Made by a program: the position numbers and the translations under genes. From NCBI GenBank assembly GCA_001657395.1, contig LYSY01000003.1, positions 692,996 to 756,995 of the forward strand: a stretch of DNA of 64,000 nt. The letters run 5' to 3'. The notes under the pieces are model-generated. The model made no database searches. It was not told the origin of the DNA and saw only the letters and a program-made list of their open reading frames with translations. The DNA comes from Rhodospirillales bacterium BBD 1991-14 (GTDB lineage Bacteria > Pseudomonadota > Alphaproteobacteria > Kiloniellales > Kiloniellaceae). Numbering within the stretch: position 1 is the first letter of the stretch; each line of letters opens with the position of its first letter. Below are positions 9,294 through 16,960 of this stretch, in pieces.

Positions 9294-10069
9294 GCCGCAA
9301 TCGCTCCGGTCTGCACATCGAAGATCTTGTCGGCCACCGCCGCGCGCACCTCGTCGTCGTGGAAGATGCCGACCACCGCGGCGCCGCGGGCCTTGGCCTC
9401 CCGGATCAGCTCGATGACCACGGCACGGTTGCCGGCGTCGAGAGAGGCGGTTGGTTCGTCGAGCAGCAGTATGGGATAGTCGACCGCAAAGCCGCGGGCG
9501 ATGTTCACCCGCTGCTGTTCGCCGCCGGAGAAGGTGGCGGGCGCCAGGTCCCACATCGCCCTGGGGATGTTGAGACGGGCCAGCAGGCCTTCCGCCTTTT
9601 GCCGCGCGGCCTCCAGGTCAGTCCCAAGGGCGTGCAGCGGCTCGGCCACGATGTCGCGCGCCGGAATGCGCGGAATGACCCGCAGGAACTGGCTGACGTA
9701 GCCCAGGGTGTCCCGCCGCACCGCCAGCACCCGGTGCGGGGCGGCGGTCGCCATGTCGACCCAGTCTTCACCGCGGCGCAGCCAGATATGGCCCTGGCCC
9801 GGCTTGTAGTTTGCGTAGAGCGAGCGCAGCAGGGTCGACTTGCCGGTCCCCGAAGGCCCGAAAAGCGCGACGCATTCGCCGGCCGCGACCTGCAGGCTGA
9901 GGCCGGAGAAGACCGGGATGCGCGTACCGCCCTGGACATGCAGAGTGAAGGTCTTGCCGAGGTCCTCGACGCGGATCACCGGGAGCCGCTCTTCCGTCTG
10001 GGAGGTCTCGGACACTTGGGACGTCTCGGACGCCTGGGCCGATGGTCTCTGATGGTCGTTCATGATCAT
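9290..10069 (-). CDS. phnL: C-P lyase subunit PhnL, ABC-type ATPase
   Basis: An ABC-family nucleotide-binding protein of 259 residues that works with PhnGHIJ rather than in transport; in E. coli PhnGHI(L) supports formation of the ribose-phosphonate triphosphate. Walker [10 protein letters not shown] is at residues 71-79, the signature [14 protein letters not shown] and Walker [13 protein letters not shown] follow. The start ATG at 10069 forms an ATGA overlap with the phnK stop. The first 28 residues are a Ser/Thr/Gln-rich extension ([13 protein letters not shown]) that the family does not normally carry; a second Met at residue 3 is an equally possible start. Confidence 0.93.
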   Translation of the reverse strand: MIMNDHQRPSAQASETSQVSETSQTEERLPVIRVEDLGKTFTLHVQGGTRIPVFSGLSLQVAAGECVALFGPSGTGKSTLLRSLYANYKPGQGHIWLRRGEDWVDMATAAPHRVLAVRRDTLGYVSQFLRVIPRIPARDIVAEPLHALGTDLEAARQKAEGLLARLNIPRAMWDLAPATFSGGEQQRVNIARGFAVDYPILLLDEPTASLDAGNRAVVIELIREAKARGAAVVGIFHDDEVRAAVADKIFDVQTGAIAA

Positions 10070-10845
10070 ACCTGTAGCACGGAGGAGACCAGAAGCTGGG
10101 TATAGGGATGATGCGGGTCGTCCAGGACCTGATCGGTCAACCCTGTCTCCACCACCTTGCCATCCTTCATCACCATAAGGCGGTCGGCGAGCAAACGCGC
10201 GACCGCCAGGTCGTGGGTGACAATAATGGCGGAAAGTTTCAGTTCGCGGACAAGACCGCGCAAAAGATCAAGCAAACGCGCCTGTACGGAAACGTCGAGG
10301 CCGCCGGTCGGCTCGTCCATAAAGACAAGGCGCGGTTTGGTGACCAGGTTGCGCGCGATCTGCAGACGCTGCTGCATGCCGCCGGAGAAGTGCTTGGGCG
10401 CATCGTCGATGCGGCCCAGATCCATCTCCACTTTCTCCAGCCACTCCTCAGCCGTGCCGCGAATCTCACCATAGTGCCGCGCGCCGACCGCCATCAGCCG
10501 CTCGCCGACATTGCCGCCGGCGCTGATGCTCATGCGCAGGCCGTCCCGCGGGTTCTGCATCACCACGCCCCAGTCGGTGCGCAGCAGGAAGCGGCGTTCC
10601 GGTTCCGATAGGCTGTAGATGTCGGTGAGGCCACGGTCGCGCAGGTCGTACTCGACGATCCCGTTGGTGGGCACGAGACGCGCGGAGAGGCAGTTGAGCA
10701 GGGTCGTCTTGCCGGAGCCGGACTCCCCGACCACACCCAGCACCTCACCGCTGTGGAGCTCGAAGCTGACGTCGGAGCAGGCGAGCAGCGTGCCAAAGGC
10801 GTGCGACAGGTTGTGTACCCGCAGCAGGGGCAACATGCCGTTCAT
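10066..10845 (-). CDS. phnK: C-P lyase subunit PhnK, ABC-type ATPase
   Basis: A 259-residue ABC-type ATPase that docks on the PhnJ face of the C-P lyase core complex. Walker [10 protein letters not shown] is at residues 40-48. The signature [15 protein letters not shown] and Walker [18 protein letters not shown] follow, then the H-loop in [13 protein letters not shown]. Overlaps with phnJ upstream and phnL downstream are both ATGA, so subunit synthesis is coupled. A second Met at residue 4 (MLPLLRV) could also be the start. Confidence 0.94.
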   Translation of the reverse strand: MNGMLPLLRVHNLSHAFGTLLACSDVSFELHSGEVLGVVGESGSGKTTLLNCLSARLVPTNGIVEYDLRDRGLTDIYSLSEPERRFLLRTDWGVVMQNPRDGLRMSISAGGNVGERLMAVGARHYGEIRGTAEEWLEKVEMDLGRIDDAPKHFSGGMQQRLQIARNLVTKPRLVFMDEPTGGLDVSVQARLLDLLRGLVRELKLSAIIVTHDLAVARLLADRLMVMKDGKVVETGLTDQVLDDPHHPYTQLLVSSVLQV

Positions 10846-11801
10846 GCTCCCTTCTCCGGCTGATCGGCGCCCACCGCGGCGGCATAGGCCGCCGCCGCAG
10901 AGCCGGTGAGTTTCCCGCTATGGCCCTCCGCCCGCCGCCGCGCACAGTAGTGGGAGTCGGAGCAGACATACATCTTGCCGCCGCGGTCATCCAGGATCAC
11001 CTCGTCGAGGAAGGTATCCTCGGCCCCGCAGAGGGCACAGTTCTCCTCCCACTGCTGCACCTGGAAGGGGTGGTCGTCGAAGTCCAGGCTCTTCACCTTG
11101 GTGTAAGGCGGGATGGCGTAGATCCGCTTCTCGCGCCCGGCGCCATAGAGCTGCAGCGCCGGATAGGAGTCGAGCTTCGGATTGTCGAACTTCGGGATCG
11201 GCGTCGGCGACATCAGGTAGCGGTCGTTCACCATCACCGGATAGGAATAGGACGTTGCGATCTCGCCGAAGCGGGCGATGTCCTCGTAGAGCGAGACCTG
11301 CATGAGCCCGTATTCCTTGTAGGCGTGCATCTTGCGGCACTCGATCTCCCGCGGCTCGAGACTGCGCAGCGGCTCCGGCTGAGGGACCTGCAGCACCAGG
11401 ATCTGGTCCTCGGTCATCGGGTCTTCCGGGACGCGGTGGCGGGTCTGAATGATGCTCGCCTCTGCCGTGGTCTCGGTGGTTTCCACTGCCGCGGTACGGG
11501 CGAAGAAGCGGCGGATGTTCACGGCGTTGGTGGTGTCGTCGGCGCCCTGGTCGATGACCTTCAGGGTGTCGTCGGCACCGATGATGCTGGCGGTGACCTG
11601 CATGCCGCCTGTGCCCCAGCCATAGGGCAAAGGCATTTCGCGGCCGCCGAAGGGCACCTGATAGCCGGGCACGGCCACCGCCTTCAGGATGCAGCGGCGG
11701 ATCATGCGCTTGGTCTGCTCGTCCAGATAGGCGAAGTTGTAGCCGTCCTCGGGGGCCGATCCCGCCGCTTCGGCAACCGCCACCGCCTGTTTACCGGTCA
11801 T
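10842..11801 (-). CDS. phnJ: C-P lyase radical SAM subunit PhnJ
   Basis: The enzyme that breaks the carbon-phosphorus bond using a 4Fe-4S cluster, S-adenosylmethionine, a glycyl radical and a thiyl radical. The unusual cluster motif CX2CX21C is exact here: Cys255, Cys258 and Cys280. The catalytic thiol is Cys286 (VCSDSHYC, six residues after the third ligand, as in E. coli). The glycyl-radical site is Gly46 in AVAVPGYQVPFGGREMP. At 319 residues it is about 40 longer than E. coli PhnJ, partly through an insert around residues 103-128 (ETTETTAEA) and a longer tail. It overlaps phnI and phnK by four bases each. Confidence 0.97.
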   Translation of the reverse strand: MTGKQAVAVAEAAGSAPEDGYNFAYLDEQTKRMIRRCILKAVAVPGYQVPFGGREMPLPYGWGTGGMQVTASIIGADDTLKVIDQGADDTTNAVNIRRFFARTAAVETTETTAEASIIQTRHRVPEDPMTEDQILVLQVPQPEPLRSLEPREIECRKMHAYKEYGLMQVSLYEDIARFGEIATSYSYPVMVNDRYLMSPTPIPKFDNPKLDSYPALQLYGAGREKRIYAIPPYTKVKSLDFDDHPFQVQQWEENCALCGAEDTFLDEVILDDRGGKMYVCSDSHYCARRRAEGHSGKLTGSAAAAYAAAVGADQPEKGA

Positions 11802-12895
11802 TCCGCGGCCTCCATCTGCTCTTCGTCATGGCGCCGACGCAGACTTCGGATGAGCTGCAACTCCGACTGGAAGTCGACGTAGTGCGGCAGCTTCAGGTGC
11901 TGCACGAAGCCGGAAGCCTCGACGTTGTCGGAGTGATACAGCACGAACTCCTCGTCCTGCGCCGGATAGTCGACGGTCTCGTCCAATTCGCGCGCGCGCA
12001 GCGCCCGGTCGACCAGCGCCATCGCCATGGTCTTGCGCTCGCAGTGGCCGAAGGCCAAGCCGTACCCCCGGGTGAACTGGGGCGGCCGCTCGGCAGAGCC
12101 GGCAAACTGATTGATCATCTGGCACTCACTGACGGTGATTTCGCCGATCTCAATGGGAAAGCCCAGTTCCTCCGGCTCGAATTCCACCGCGACCTCCCCC
12201 AAACGGATCTCGCCGGCAAAGGGATGGTTGCGTCCGTAGCCGCGCTGGGTCGAATAGCCGAGCGCCAGAAGAAAGCCTTCGTCGCCGCGGGCCAGGTTCT
12301 GCAGCCGCATGTCCCGCTCGGCCGGGAACTCCATGGGCTCGCGGGTCAGGTCCGCGACCGCCGCCTCGTCGTCGACCGCCACCTCTTCCTCGATCAGGCC
12401 CTCGTGGTTGAGGATGTCGGTGACGCGCGGGATGTCTTCGTCCACCGGCTCCTCCGCCGTGTCCGCCTGCGGTGCGCCGACGCCTTCCTCTGCCGCAAGG
12501 GCAAAGTCCAGCAGGCGGTGGGTGTAGTCGTAGCTCGGCCCCAGGACCTGGCCGCCGGGCAGATCCTTGTAGGCCGCGGAGATGCGCCGCCGCACCGCCA
12601 TCTTCGCGGTGTCGATCGGCAGCGTCGCACCGAAGCGGGTCAGCGTCGTGCGGTAGGCGCGGAGCAGGAAGATCGCCTCCACAAGGTCGCCCTGGGCCTG
12701 CTTGATGGCGAGCGCCGCCAGGTCCCGGTCGTAGAGAGAGCCTTCGGTCATCACGCGGTCGACGGCTAGCTGCATCTGCTCCTTGACCTGCGCCAGCGTC
12801 AACTCCGGCACGGCCGGGTCGCCGCGCCGCTCCTCGGCGATCACCTTGTGGGAGTTGAGGATCGCCTGCTCGCCCCCTTTGACTGCGACGTACAT
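11798..12895 (-). CDS. phnI: C-P lyase core subunit PhnI
   Basis: Core subunit of the C-P lyase complex, 365 residues. PhnI is a nucleosidase that displaces adenine from ATP with phosphonate to give the ribose-phosphonate triphosphate, with PhnG and PhnH. The N-terminus MYVAVKGGEQAILNSHK and the stretch IFLLRAYRTTLTRFG are diagnostic, as is YGLAFGHCERKTMAMALVDRAL near the C-terminus. The gap from phnH is three bases and the end overlaps phnJ in an ATGA. Confidence 0.96.
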   Translation of the reverse strand: MYVAVKGGEQAILNSHKVIAEERRGDPAVPELTLAQVKEQMQLAVDRVMTEGSLYDRDLAALAIKQAQGDLVEAIFLLRAYRTTLTRFGATLPIDTAKMAVRRRISAAYKDLPGGQVLGPSYDYTHRLLDFALAAEEGVGAPQADTAEEPVDEDIPRVTDILNHEGLIEEEVAVDDEAAVADLTREPMEFPAERDMRLQNLARGDEGFLLALGYSTQRGYGRNHPFAGEIRLGEVAVEFEPEELGFPIEIGEITVSECQMINQFAGSAERPPQFTRGYGLAFGHCERKTMAMALVDRALRARELDETVDYPAQDEEFVLYHSDNVEASGFVQHLKLPHYVDFQSELQLIRSLRRRHDEEQMEAAE

Positions 12896-12898
12896 AGC

Positions 12899-13567
12899 CT
12901 AGCCCTCCGCGAGAACGGTCCGGGGCAGGCCGACGATGCGGCGCCCCGATGTGAAATAGATGTCGACGCCGAGCGGGAACTGCGCTGCGTTCAAACGCCA
13001 GTCGTTCCAGAACCAGTCCGGAAGGCCGCCCGCCCGCAGGACCGCCTGCGTGGCGATGCCCGGCCCCTTCAGGACCCGCTCCGGGCCGCTCTCCAGGTCG
13101 GGCAGCTGGACCACGAGGGTCGCCGAGCGGTCCGGGTACTGGTCCAGGCCCTGGGCAAAGAGTCCGAGGCGCGGCATGTTCTCCGCATCGCTGACGAGCG
13201 CGAAGGCCGCTTCGCCCGGACGCTCCACCAGCGCGCTGCCGCAGTGGAAGCGGCAATAGCTGCGCACCGGCGGGGTATCGGCGATCCAGTCGATCCAGAG
13301 CGGCGTGTCATAGTCGCAGAGGGTGAGCACGACGGCAGCCGTCGCGGGGTCCAGCGGGGTCGGTGCGTCCAGGTCGCTCTTCAGATCGATCACCCGTCCG
13401 GGCCGCGCCATCGCGTCCAGAAGATGCCGGAAGAGTTTCTGGGAATCGTGAACCGGGTCGGCAAGACCCGGCTTCAGGTCCGCGGTATCGATGCCCGCCC
13501 GCGTATCGCCGGACAGGATCGTGGTCTTATCGACCGCGGAGCCATTCGGCGTCGAAGTGAGAGCCAT
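12899..13567 (-). CDS. phnH: C-P lyase core subunit PhnH
   Basis: A 222-residue core subunit of C-P lyase with a PLP-transferase-like fold but no cofactor. Family features are DPVHDSQKLFRHLLDAMARPG near residue 37, the VVLTLCDYDTPLWID strand, SYCRFHCGS and the final LPRTVLAEG. The start ATG at 13567 shares a base with the phnG stop (TGATG). Together with PhnG, I and J it forms the symmetric core complex in the cytoplasm. Confidence 0.95.
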   Translation of the reverse strand: MALTSTPNGSAVDKTTILSGDTRAGIDTADLKPGLADPVHDSQKLFRHLLDAMARPGRVIDLKSDLDAPTPLDPATAAVVLTLCDYDTPLWIDWIADTPPVRSYCRFHCGSALVERPGEAAFALVSDAENMPRLGLFAQGLDQYPDRSATLVVQLPDLESGPERVLKGPGIATQAVLRAGGLPDWFWNDWRLNAAQFPLGVDIYFTSGRRIVGLPRTVLAEG

Positions 13568-14133
13568 CAGTCGTTCTCCCCGCGCACCAGAGTGAAAAAG
13601 TTGACCTTGGTGGAGTTGGCCTTGCGGCTGCGCGCGTCGCGCCGGCTGTTGTAGGCCGCAGCCAGGGGCCGGATGACCTGCTCGTCCAGCGCCGCGCGGC
13701 GGCCGTCATCCTGCAGCAGGGCATCGAACACCGCGGCCAGTTCCGCATGGCGCTTCGAGCGCCCCTGGACGTACCCCAGGCCGGTGGCGCCGTTCTCGAC
13801 GCGCAGGGCGCAGCGCGTGACCGTCATCTGGCCCAGATTGAACTGGCCGCCGGTCCCGCCGCTGCGCGCGCGCACCATCACCATGCCGATCTCGGGCGGA
13901 CGCAGCCATTGAAAGGCCGGTTGCTCTTCGACCTCATCCCAGGCCTGCTCCAGTTCGGAGAGTTGGGCTTTGGCCAGAACGGACATCCACCGCTGCCGTT
14001 CGGCCTGAACCGCATCGGCAGGAGTTCCGCCGGCTCCAGGCGCTGATCCGGGCCCTGATCCGGACGCAGACGCCAAACCGGCCCCTTCAGCAGGCATCCC
14101 TGCCCCGGCGCCGTCCTCGGAACGCATTGTCAT
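13567..14133 (-). CDS. phnG: C-P lyase core subunit PhnG
   Basis: First gene of the C-P lyase operon. The conserved region runs from ERQRWMSVLAKAQLSEL to the end (FNLGQMTVTRCALRV, GYVQGRSKRHAELAAVFDAL). This matches the roughly 150-residue PhnG family, which contributes to the PhnGHI ribosylation step. The N-terminus here carries about 35 extra Gly/Ala/Ser-rich residues. No good ribosome site is seen, so the start is uncertain: ATG at 14133, 14127 or 14097 are all possible. The 14133 start directly abuts the putative PhnF operator. Confidence 0.9.
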   Translation of the reverse strand: MTMRSEDGAGAGMPAEGAGLASASGSGPGSAPGAGGTPADAVQAERQRWMSVLAKAQLSELEQAWDEVEEQPAFQWLRPPEIGMVMVRARSGGTGGQFNLGQMTVTRCALRVENGATGLGYVQGRSKRHAELAAVFDALLQDDGRRAALDEQVIRPLAAAYNSRRDARSRKANSTKVNFFTLVRGEND

Positions 14134-14159
14134 TAGACAAGTCCACAATTTGTCTAGAC
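14134..14159. promoter_or_regulatory. Putative PhnF operator
   Basis: TAGACAA (14134-14140) and TTGTCTA (14150-14156) are perfect inverted arms around nine bases. The right arm runs into the eight-base palindrome GTCTAGAC (14152-14159), which fits the GTnTAnAC core bound by HutC-type GntR regulators, the subfamily of PhnF. It lies between the divergent phnG and phnF starts, directly upstream of phnG, where repressor binding would block the operon. Confidence 0.55.
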
Positions 14160-14213
14160 GTTGATACATCTGGAGGTTAGAATACCATTCATGACCCTGT
14201 AAAGGGCTACTTG

Positions 14214-14231
14214 GTGAAACTTGCGTGACAG
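14214..14231 (-). promoter_or_regulatory. PHO-box-like site in front of phnG
   Basis: On the minus strand the sequence reads CTGTCAC-GCAA-GTTTCAC: two seven-base direct repeats with a four-base spacer. This is close to the enterobacterial and rhizobial PHO box (CTGTCAT-N4-CTGTCAT). It points toward the phnG operon and lies about 80 bases before its first ATG. Binding by PhoB is inferred. Confidence 0.55.
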
Positions 14232-14244
14232 GAGATGAGAGAGC

Positions 14245-14967
14245 ATGACACTGCAGCGCCGCGCGGGCGTCGCTCTCTGGCGACAGATCGCCGAGTCCAT
14301 CGAGTCGGACATCAAGGAAGAGGTCTTCGACCGCGGCAAAAGGCTGCCCACGGAGGCCGAACTCGCCAGCCGCTTCGGCGTCAACCGCCACACGGTGCGC
14401 CGCGGCATCGCCTTTCTGGAACAGGAGGGCATCGTGCGGGTGGAACAGGGCCGCGGCACCTTCGTCCAGGAGCGCGTCGTCGACTACAAGCTCGGCAAGC
14501 GTACCCGCTTCACCGAAAACATCCAAAAGCAGTCGCGCATTCCCTCCGGTGAATTGGTGCGGGCGCAGCTCATCCCCGCCGATGCCACCGTGGCCAAGCA
14601 GTTGCATCTGCGCAAGGGCGCGCAGGTTGCCCTGATCGAAAGCGTCGGCAAGGTGGACGGCCGGCCGATCTCCGTCGTTGCCCACCACTTCCCCGCCAAG
14701 CGATTTCCCGACATCATCGAGGCCTACAAACGCGAGCAGTCCGTGACCAGGGCTTTGGCGCAGTACGGCATCACGGACTACACCCGCAAGGAAACCCGCA
14801 TCACCGCCCGGCTGCCGACCACGGCGGAGAGCCGGCTTCTCGAATTGCCGCGCAGTCAGCCTGTCCTGGTCACCGAGTCGATCAACATCGACCCGGAGGG
14901 ACGCGTCATCGAATTCGGCTGGGGCCGCATGGCCGCCGAACGCGCCCAACTGGTCGTCCAGCCCTAA
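14245..14967 (+). CDS. phnF: GntR-family phosphonate operon repressor PhnF
   Basis: A 240-residue transcription factor with an N-terminal winged helix (VALWRQIAESIESDIKEE, LPTEAELASRFGVNRHTV, RVEQGRGTFVQERVVDY) and a C-terminal UTRA/HutC effector domain (from about residue 90). The region QYGITDYTRKETRITARLPT is typical of PhnF. AGGAGA precedes the ATG at 14245. It is divergent from phnG, as in many alphaproteobacteria, so it probably represses the C-P lyase operon and itself through the palindromes between them. The effector is likely a phosphonate or phosphate intermediate, which the sequence cannot decide. Confidence 0.92.
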   Translation: MTLQRRAGVALWRQIAESIESDIKEEVFDRGKRLPTEAELASRFGVNRHTVRRGIAFLEQEGIVRVEQGRGTFVQERVVDYKLGKRTRFTENIQKQSRIPSGELVRAQLIPADATVAKQLHLRKGAQVALIESVGKVDGRPISVVAHHFPAKRFPDIIEAYKREQSVTRALAQYGITDYTRKETRITARLPTTAESRLLELPRSQPVLVTESINIDPEGRVIEFGWGRMAAERAQLVVQP

Positions 14968-15032
14968 AACCAAGACATTCCCGCTCTACGCCCGCGCAGC
15001 GGCCTCGACCAATAACGGCCTTCGTCCAGCTT

Positions 15033-15072
15033 TTGTAACGCCAGCTTCACGACCGCATCATGCGGGCGTCAT
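15033..15072 (+). promoter_or_regulatory. Four-unit PHO-box-like array
   Basis: TTGTAAC, GCTTCAC, GCATCAT and GCGTCAT start at 15033, 15044, 15055 and 15066, an exact 11-base period (seven-base unit plus four-base spacer). This is the geometry of PhoB sites. It lies about 130 bases before the second phosphonate-binding-protein gene. The last three units match the TCA(T/C) core best. Confidence 0.5.
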
Positions 15073-15201
15073 CGCCCTTGCGTTGGAATTGAGATCAACG
15101 GTCAGGCAAAGCCCGCATTGCCGGGCTGCAAGCTCCGCCGCGTCACCGGCCTTCGGTCGAGGCGCAACCTGGCCATGTCGAAAGCAGGGGGAGTTTCCGC
15201 C

Positions 15202-16086
15202 ATGTTGAGAACATTCCTAAAGGCCACCGGTCTCGCCACCGCCATCGCCGTTTCCGCAACCTCTGCCCATGCGGCGGAGACCGTTCGCTTCGCCGTCACA
15301 GACGTCGAAGGCCTGGAGATGCTGCAGCGCGAGTATGGCCCCTTCGCCGACGTGCTGCGTGAGGCGAGCGGCATGGAGGTCGAGCTGTTTCCGGTCACCA
15401 GCCGTACCGCAGCCGCCGAAGCCATGCGGGCCGAGAAAGTCGACTTCGTCCTCACCGGCCCCGCCGAATACGTGGTCATGCGCAAGCTGACCGAGGCCTT
15501 TCCCGTCGTCGCCTTCAGCCGGCCCGACTATTTCTCGGCCATCGTTGTCATGGCCGACAGCGGTATCAACGCGCCGGCGGACCTGAAGGGCAAGTCCGTG
15601 GCCTTCAGCGACGTCGGCTCCACCTCCGGGCATCTCGGACCGATGCAGTTGCTCGCCGACTACGGCCTCGACCCGAGCAAGGAATTGAAACCCCTGCATG
15701 TCCACCGCAATGTCGGCCATGAAGCCCTCAAGCGCGGTGATGTCGCCGGCCTTGGCGTGAACTACCGCAGCTGGACCGACAAGGTGCGCGCGAAGGACCC
15801 GGACCTGCCGGCCGGCGCCTTCAAGGTGATCGCCCGCGGCCCGGACCTGCCGAACGATGTTCTCGTGGCCGGTCCCCATGTCGACGAAGCCGTGGTCGAG
15901 AAGGTGCGCACGGTTTTCGGCGAACAGTCCGATGCGCTGGTGGCGGCGATCCTGGAAGGCGAGGAAAACCAGAAGTACGCGGGCATGAAGTTCCTGCCCG
16001 GTGTCCAGGATGCCGACTACCAGTACATCCGCGATGCCTATGCCACCATCGGCTATCCGCAGTACTCCGACTTCGTGGGCAACTGA
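15202..16086 (+). CDS. Second phosphate/phosphite/phosphonate binding protein (PhnD family)
   Basis: A 294-residue periplasmic binding protein with signal peptide MLRTFLKATGLATAIAVSAT and cleavage near AHA-AET. AGGGGGA precedes the ATG at 15202; an ATG at 15175 is a weaker alternative. Family signatures are FAVTDVEGLEMLQREYGPF, DFVLTGPAEYVVM, the ligand loop SDVGSTSGHLGPMQLL and GVNYRSW. It is distinct from the phnD at 540 and heads its own transport operon, so it probably binds another reduced or organic phosphorus compound. The ligand cannot be named from sequence. Confidence 0.88.
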   Translation: MLRTFLKATGLATAIAVSATSAHAAETVRFAVTDVEGLEMLQREYGPFADVLREASGMEVELFPVTSRTAAAEAMRAEKVDFVLTGPAEYVVMRKLTEAFPVVAFSRPDYFSAIVVMADSGINAPADLKGKSVAFSDVGSTSGHLGPMQLLADYGLDPSKELKPLHVHRNVGHEALKRGDVAGLGVNYRSWTDKVRAKDPDLPAGAFKVIARGPDLPNDVLVAGPHVDEAVVEKVRTVFGEQSDALVAAILEGEENQKYAGMKFLPGVQDADYQYIRDAYATIGYPQYSDFVGN

Positions 16087-16907
16087 TGGCGCTCACCGCC
16101 GTCGATGCCGGAGAGGTCGCGGTCCGGGCGGTCCCCACGGGGACCGCTCGTCCCGGTTCGGACAAGACTGCACGCGATCTGGCCGTTCGTGGCCTCGCCA
16201 AGCGCTTTGGGGCGGCGGAGGTCTTGAAGGGCGTCGACCTCGATATCACCGCAGGCTGTTCGACGGCGCTGATCGGCGCCAACGGCTCCGGCAAGTCGAC
16301 CCTTCTGCGCTGCTGTCTGCGGCTGCTGGAGCCGAGCGAAGGCAGCGTTGCGCTGCTGGGCCAGGAGATCACGGCGCTGCGCGGTGCGCCGCTGCGGCGG
16401 CTGCGTGCGCAGGTCGGTTTCGTCTTTCAGAAGCATAACCTGGTGCCTCGGCTCTCCGCCCTGACCAACGTGCTGCACGGCGCCCAGGCGCGCCACGGCG
16501 GCCCGCGCTGCTGGTACCAGGGCCTCGCGCCCAGAGCGCTGCGGGACGAAGCTTTGCACTGCCTGGAAAGGGTCGGCCTGGCCGACCAGGCGGGCAAGCG
16601 CGCCGACCGGCTGTCCGGCGGGCAATCGCAGAGGGTGGCCATCGCGCGGGCCCTGATGCAGCGGCCGAAGATGGTTTTCGCCGACGAACCCGTCGCCAGT
16701 CTCGACCCCGCCGCCGGCGAAGAGGTCATGAAGCTGTTCAGCGACCTGATGCGCGAGAAAGACGTCACCTTGTTCTTCACCTCCCATCACCTGCGCCATG
16801 CCCTGGACTACGCCGACAATCTGATCGCGCTGCGCGGCGGCCGCAAGGTGATCGACGGCGCCAGCAGCGACCATGACATGGCGGCGCTGAAGGCGATCTA
16901 CACATGA
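16086..16907 (+). CDS. Phosphonate-type ABC transporter ATPase (second set)
   Basis: A 273-residue PhnC-like ATPase. Walker A GANGSGKST is at residues 64-72, the Q-loop is FVFQKHNLVPRLSAL, the signature is RLSGGQSQRVAIARAL and Walker B is MVFADEPVASLDP. It starts on the last base of the binding-protein stop codon (TGATG), so coupling is tight. The N-terminal 30 residues before DLAVRGLAKRFG are an extension of uncertain value. The NLVPRLSALTNVLHG segment is characteristic of PhnC ATPases. Confidence 0.9.
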   Translation: MALTAVDAGEVAVRAVPTGTARPGSDKTARDLAVRGLAKRFGAAEVLKGVDLDITAGCSTALIGANGSGKSTLLRCCLRLLEPSEGSVALLGQEITALRGAPLRRLRAQVGFVFQKHNLVPRLSALTNVLHGAQARHGGPRCWYQGLAPRALRDEALHCLERVGLADQAGKRADRLSGGQSQRVAIARALMQRPKMVFADEPVASLDPAAGEEVMKLFSDLMREKDVTLFFTSHHLRHALDYADNLIALRGGRKVIDGASSDHDMAALKAIYT

Positions 16908-16960
16908 TCGCGCGTTGCGTGAACCCCATTGGACGCTGTCAAACCGGAGCAGCGCTTTGA
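16904..16960 (+). CDS. 18-codon bridging mini-ORF
   Basis: ATG overlaps the ATPase stop as ATGA. The frame codes 18 residues (MIARCVNPIGRCQTGAAL) and its TGA overlaps the proposed TTG start of the permease as TTGA. It may be a coupling peptide or the relic of an older permease N-terminus lost by a frameshift. No function is claimed for the peptide. Confidence 0.3.
   Translation: MIARCVNPIGRCQTGAAL

Noticed and set aside
16915-16956. TTG 16915 as start of the second phosphonate permease
   Set aside because: It has no ribosome site, whereas the TTG at 16957 has GGAG at good spacing; it is kept only as an alternative.
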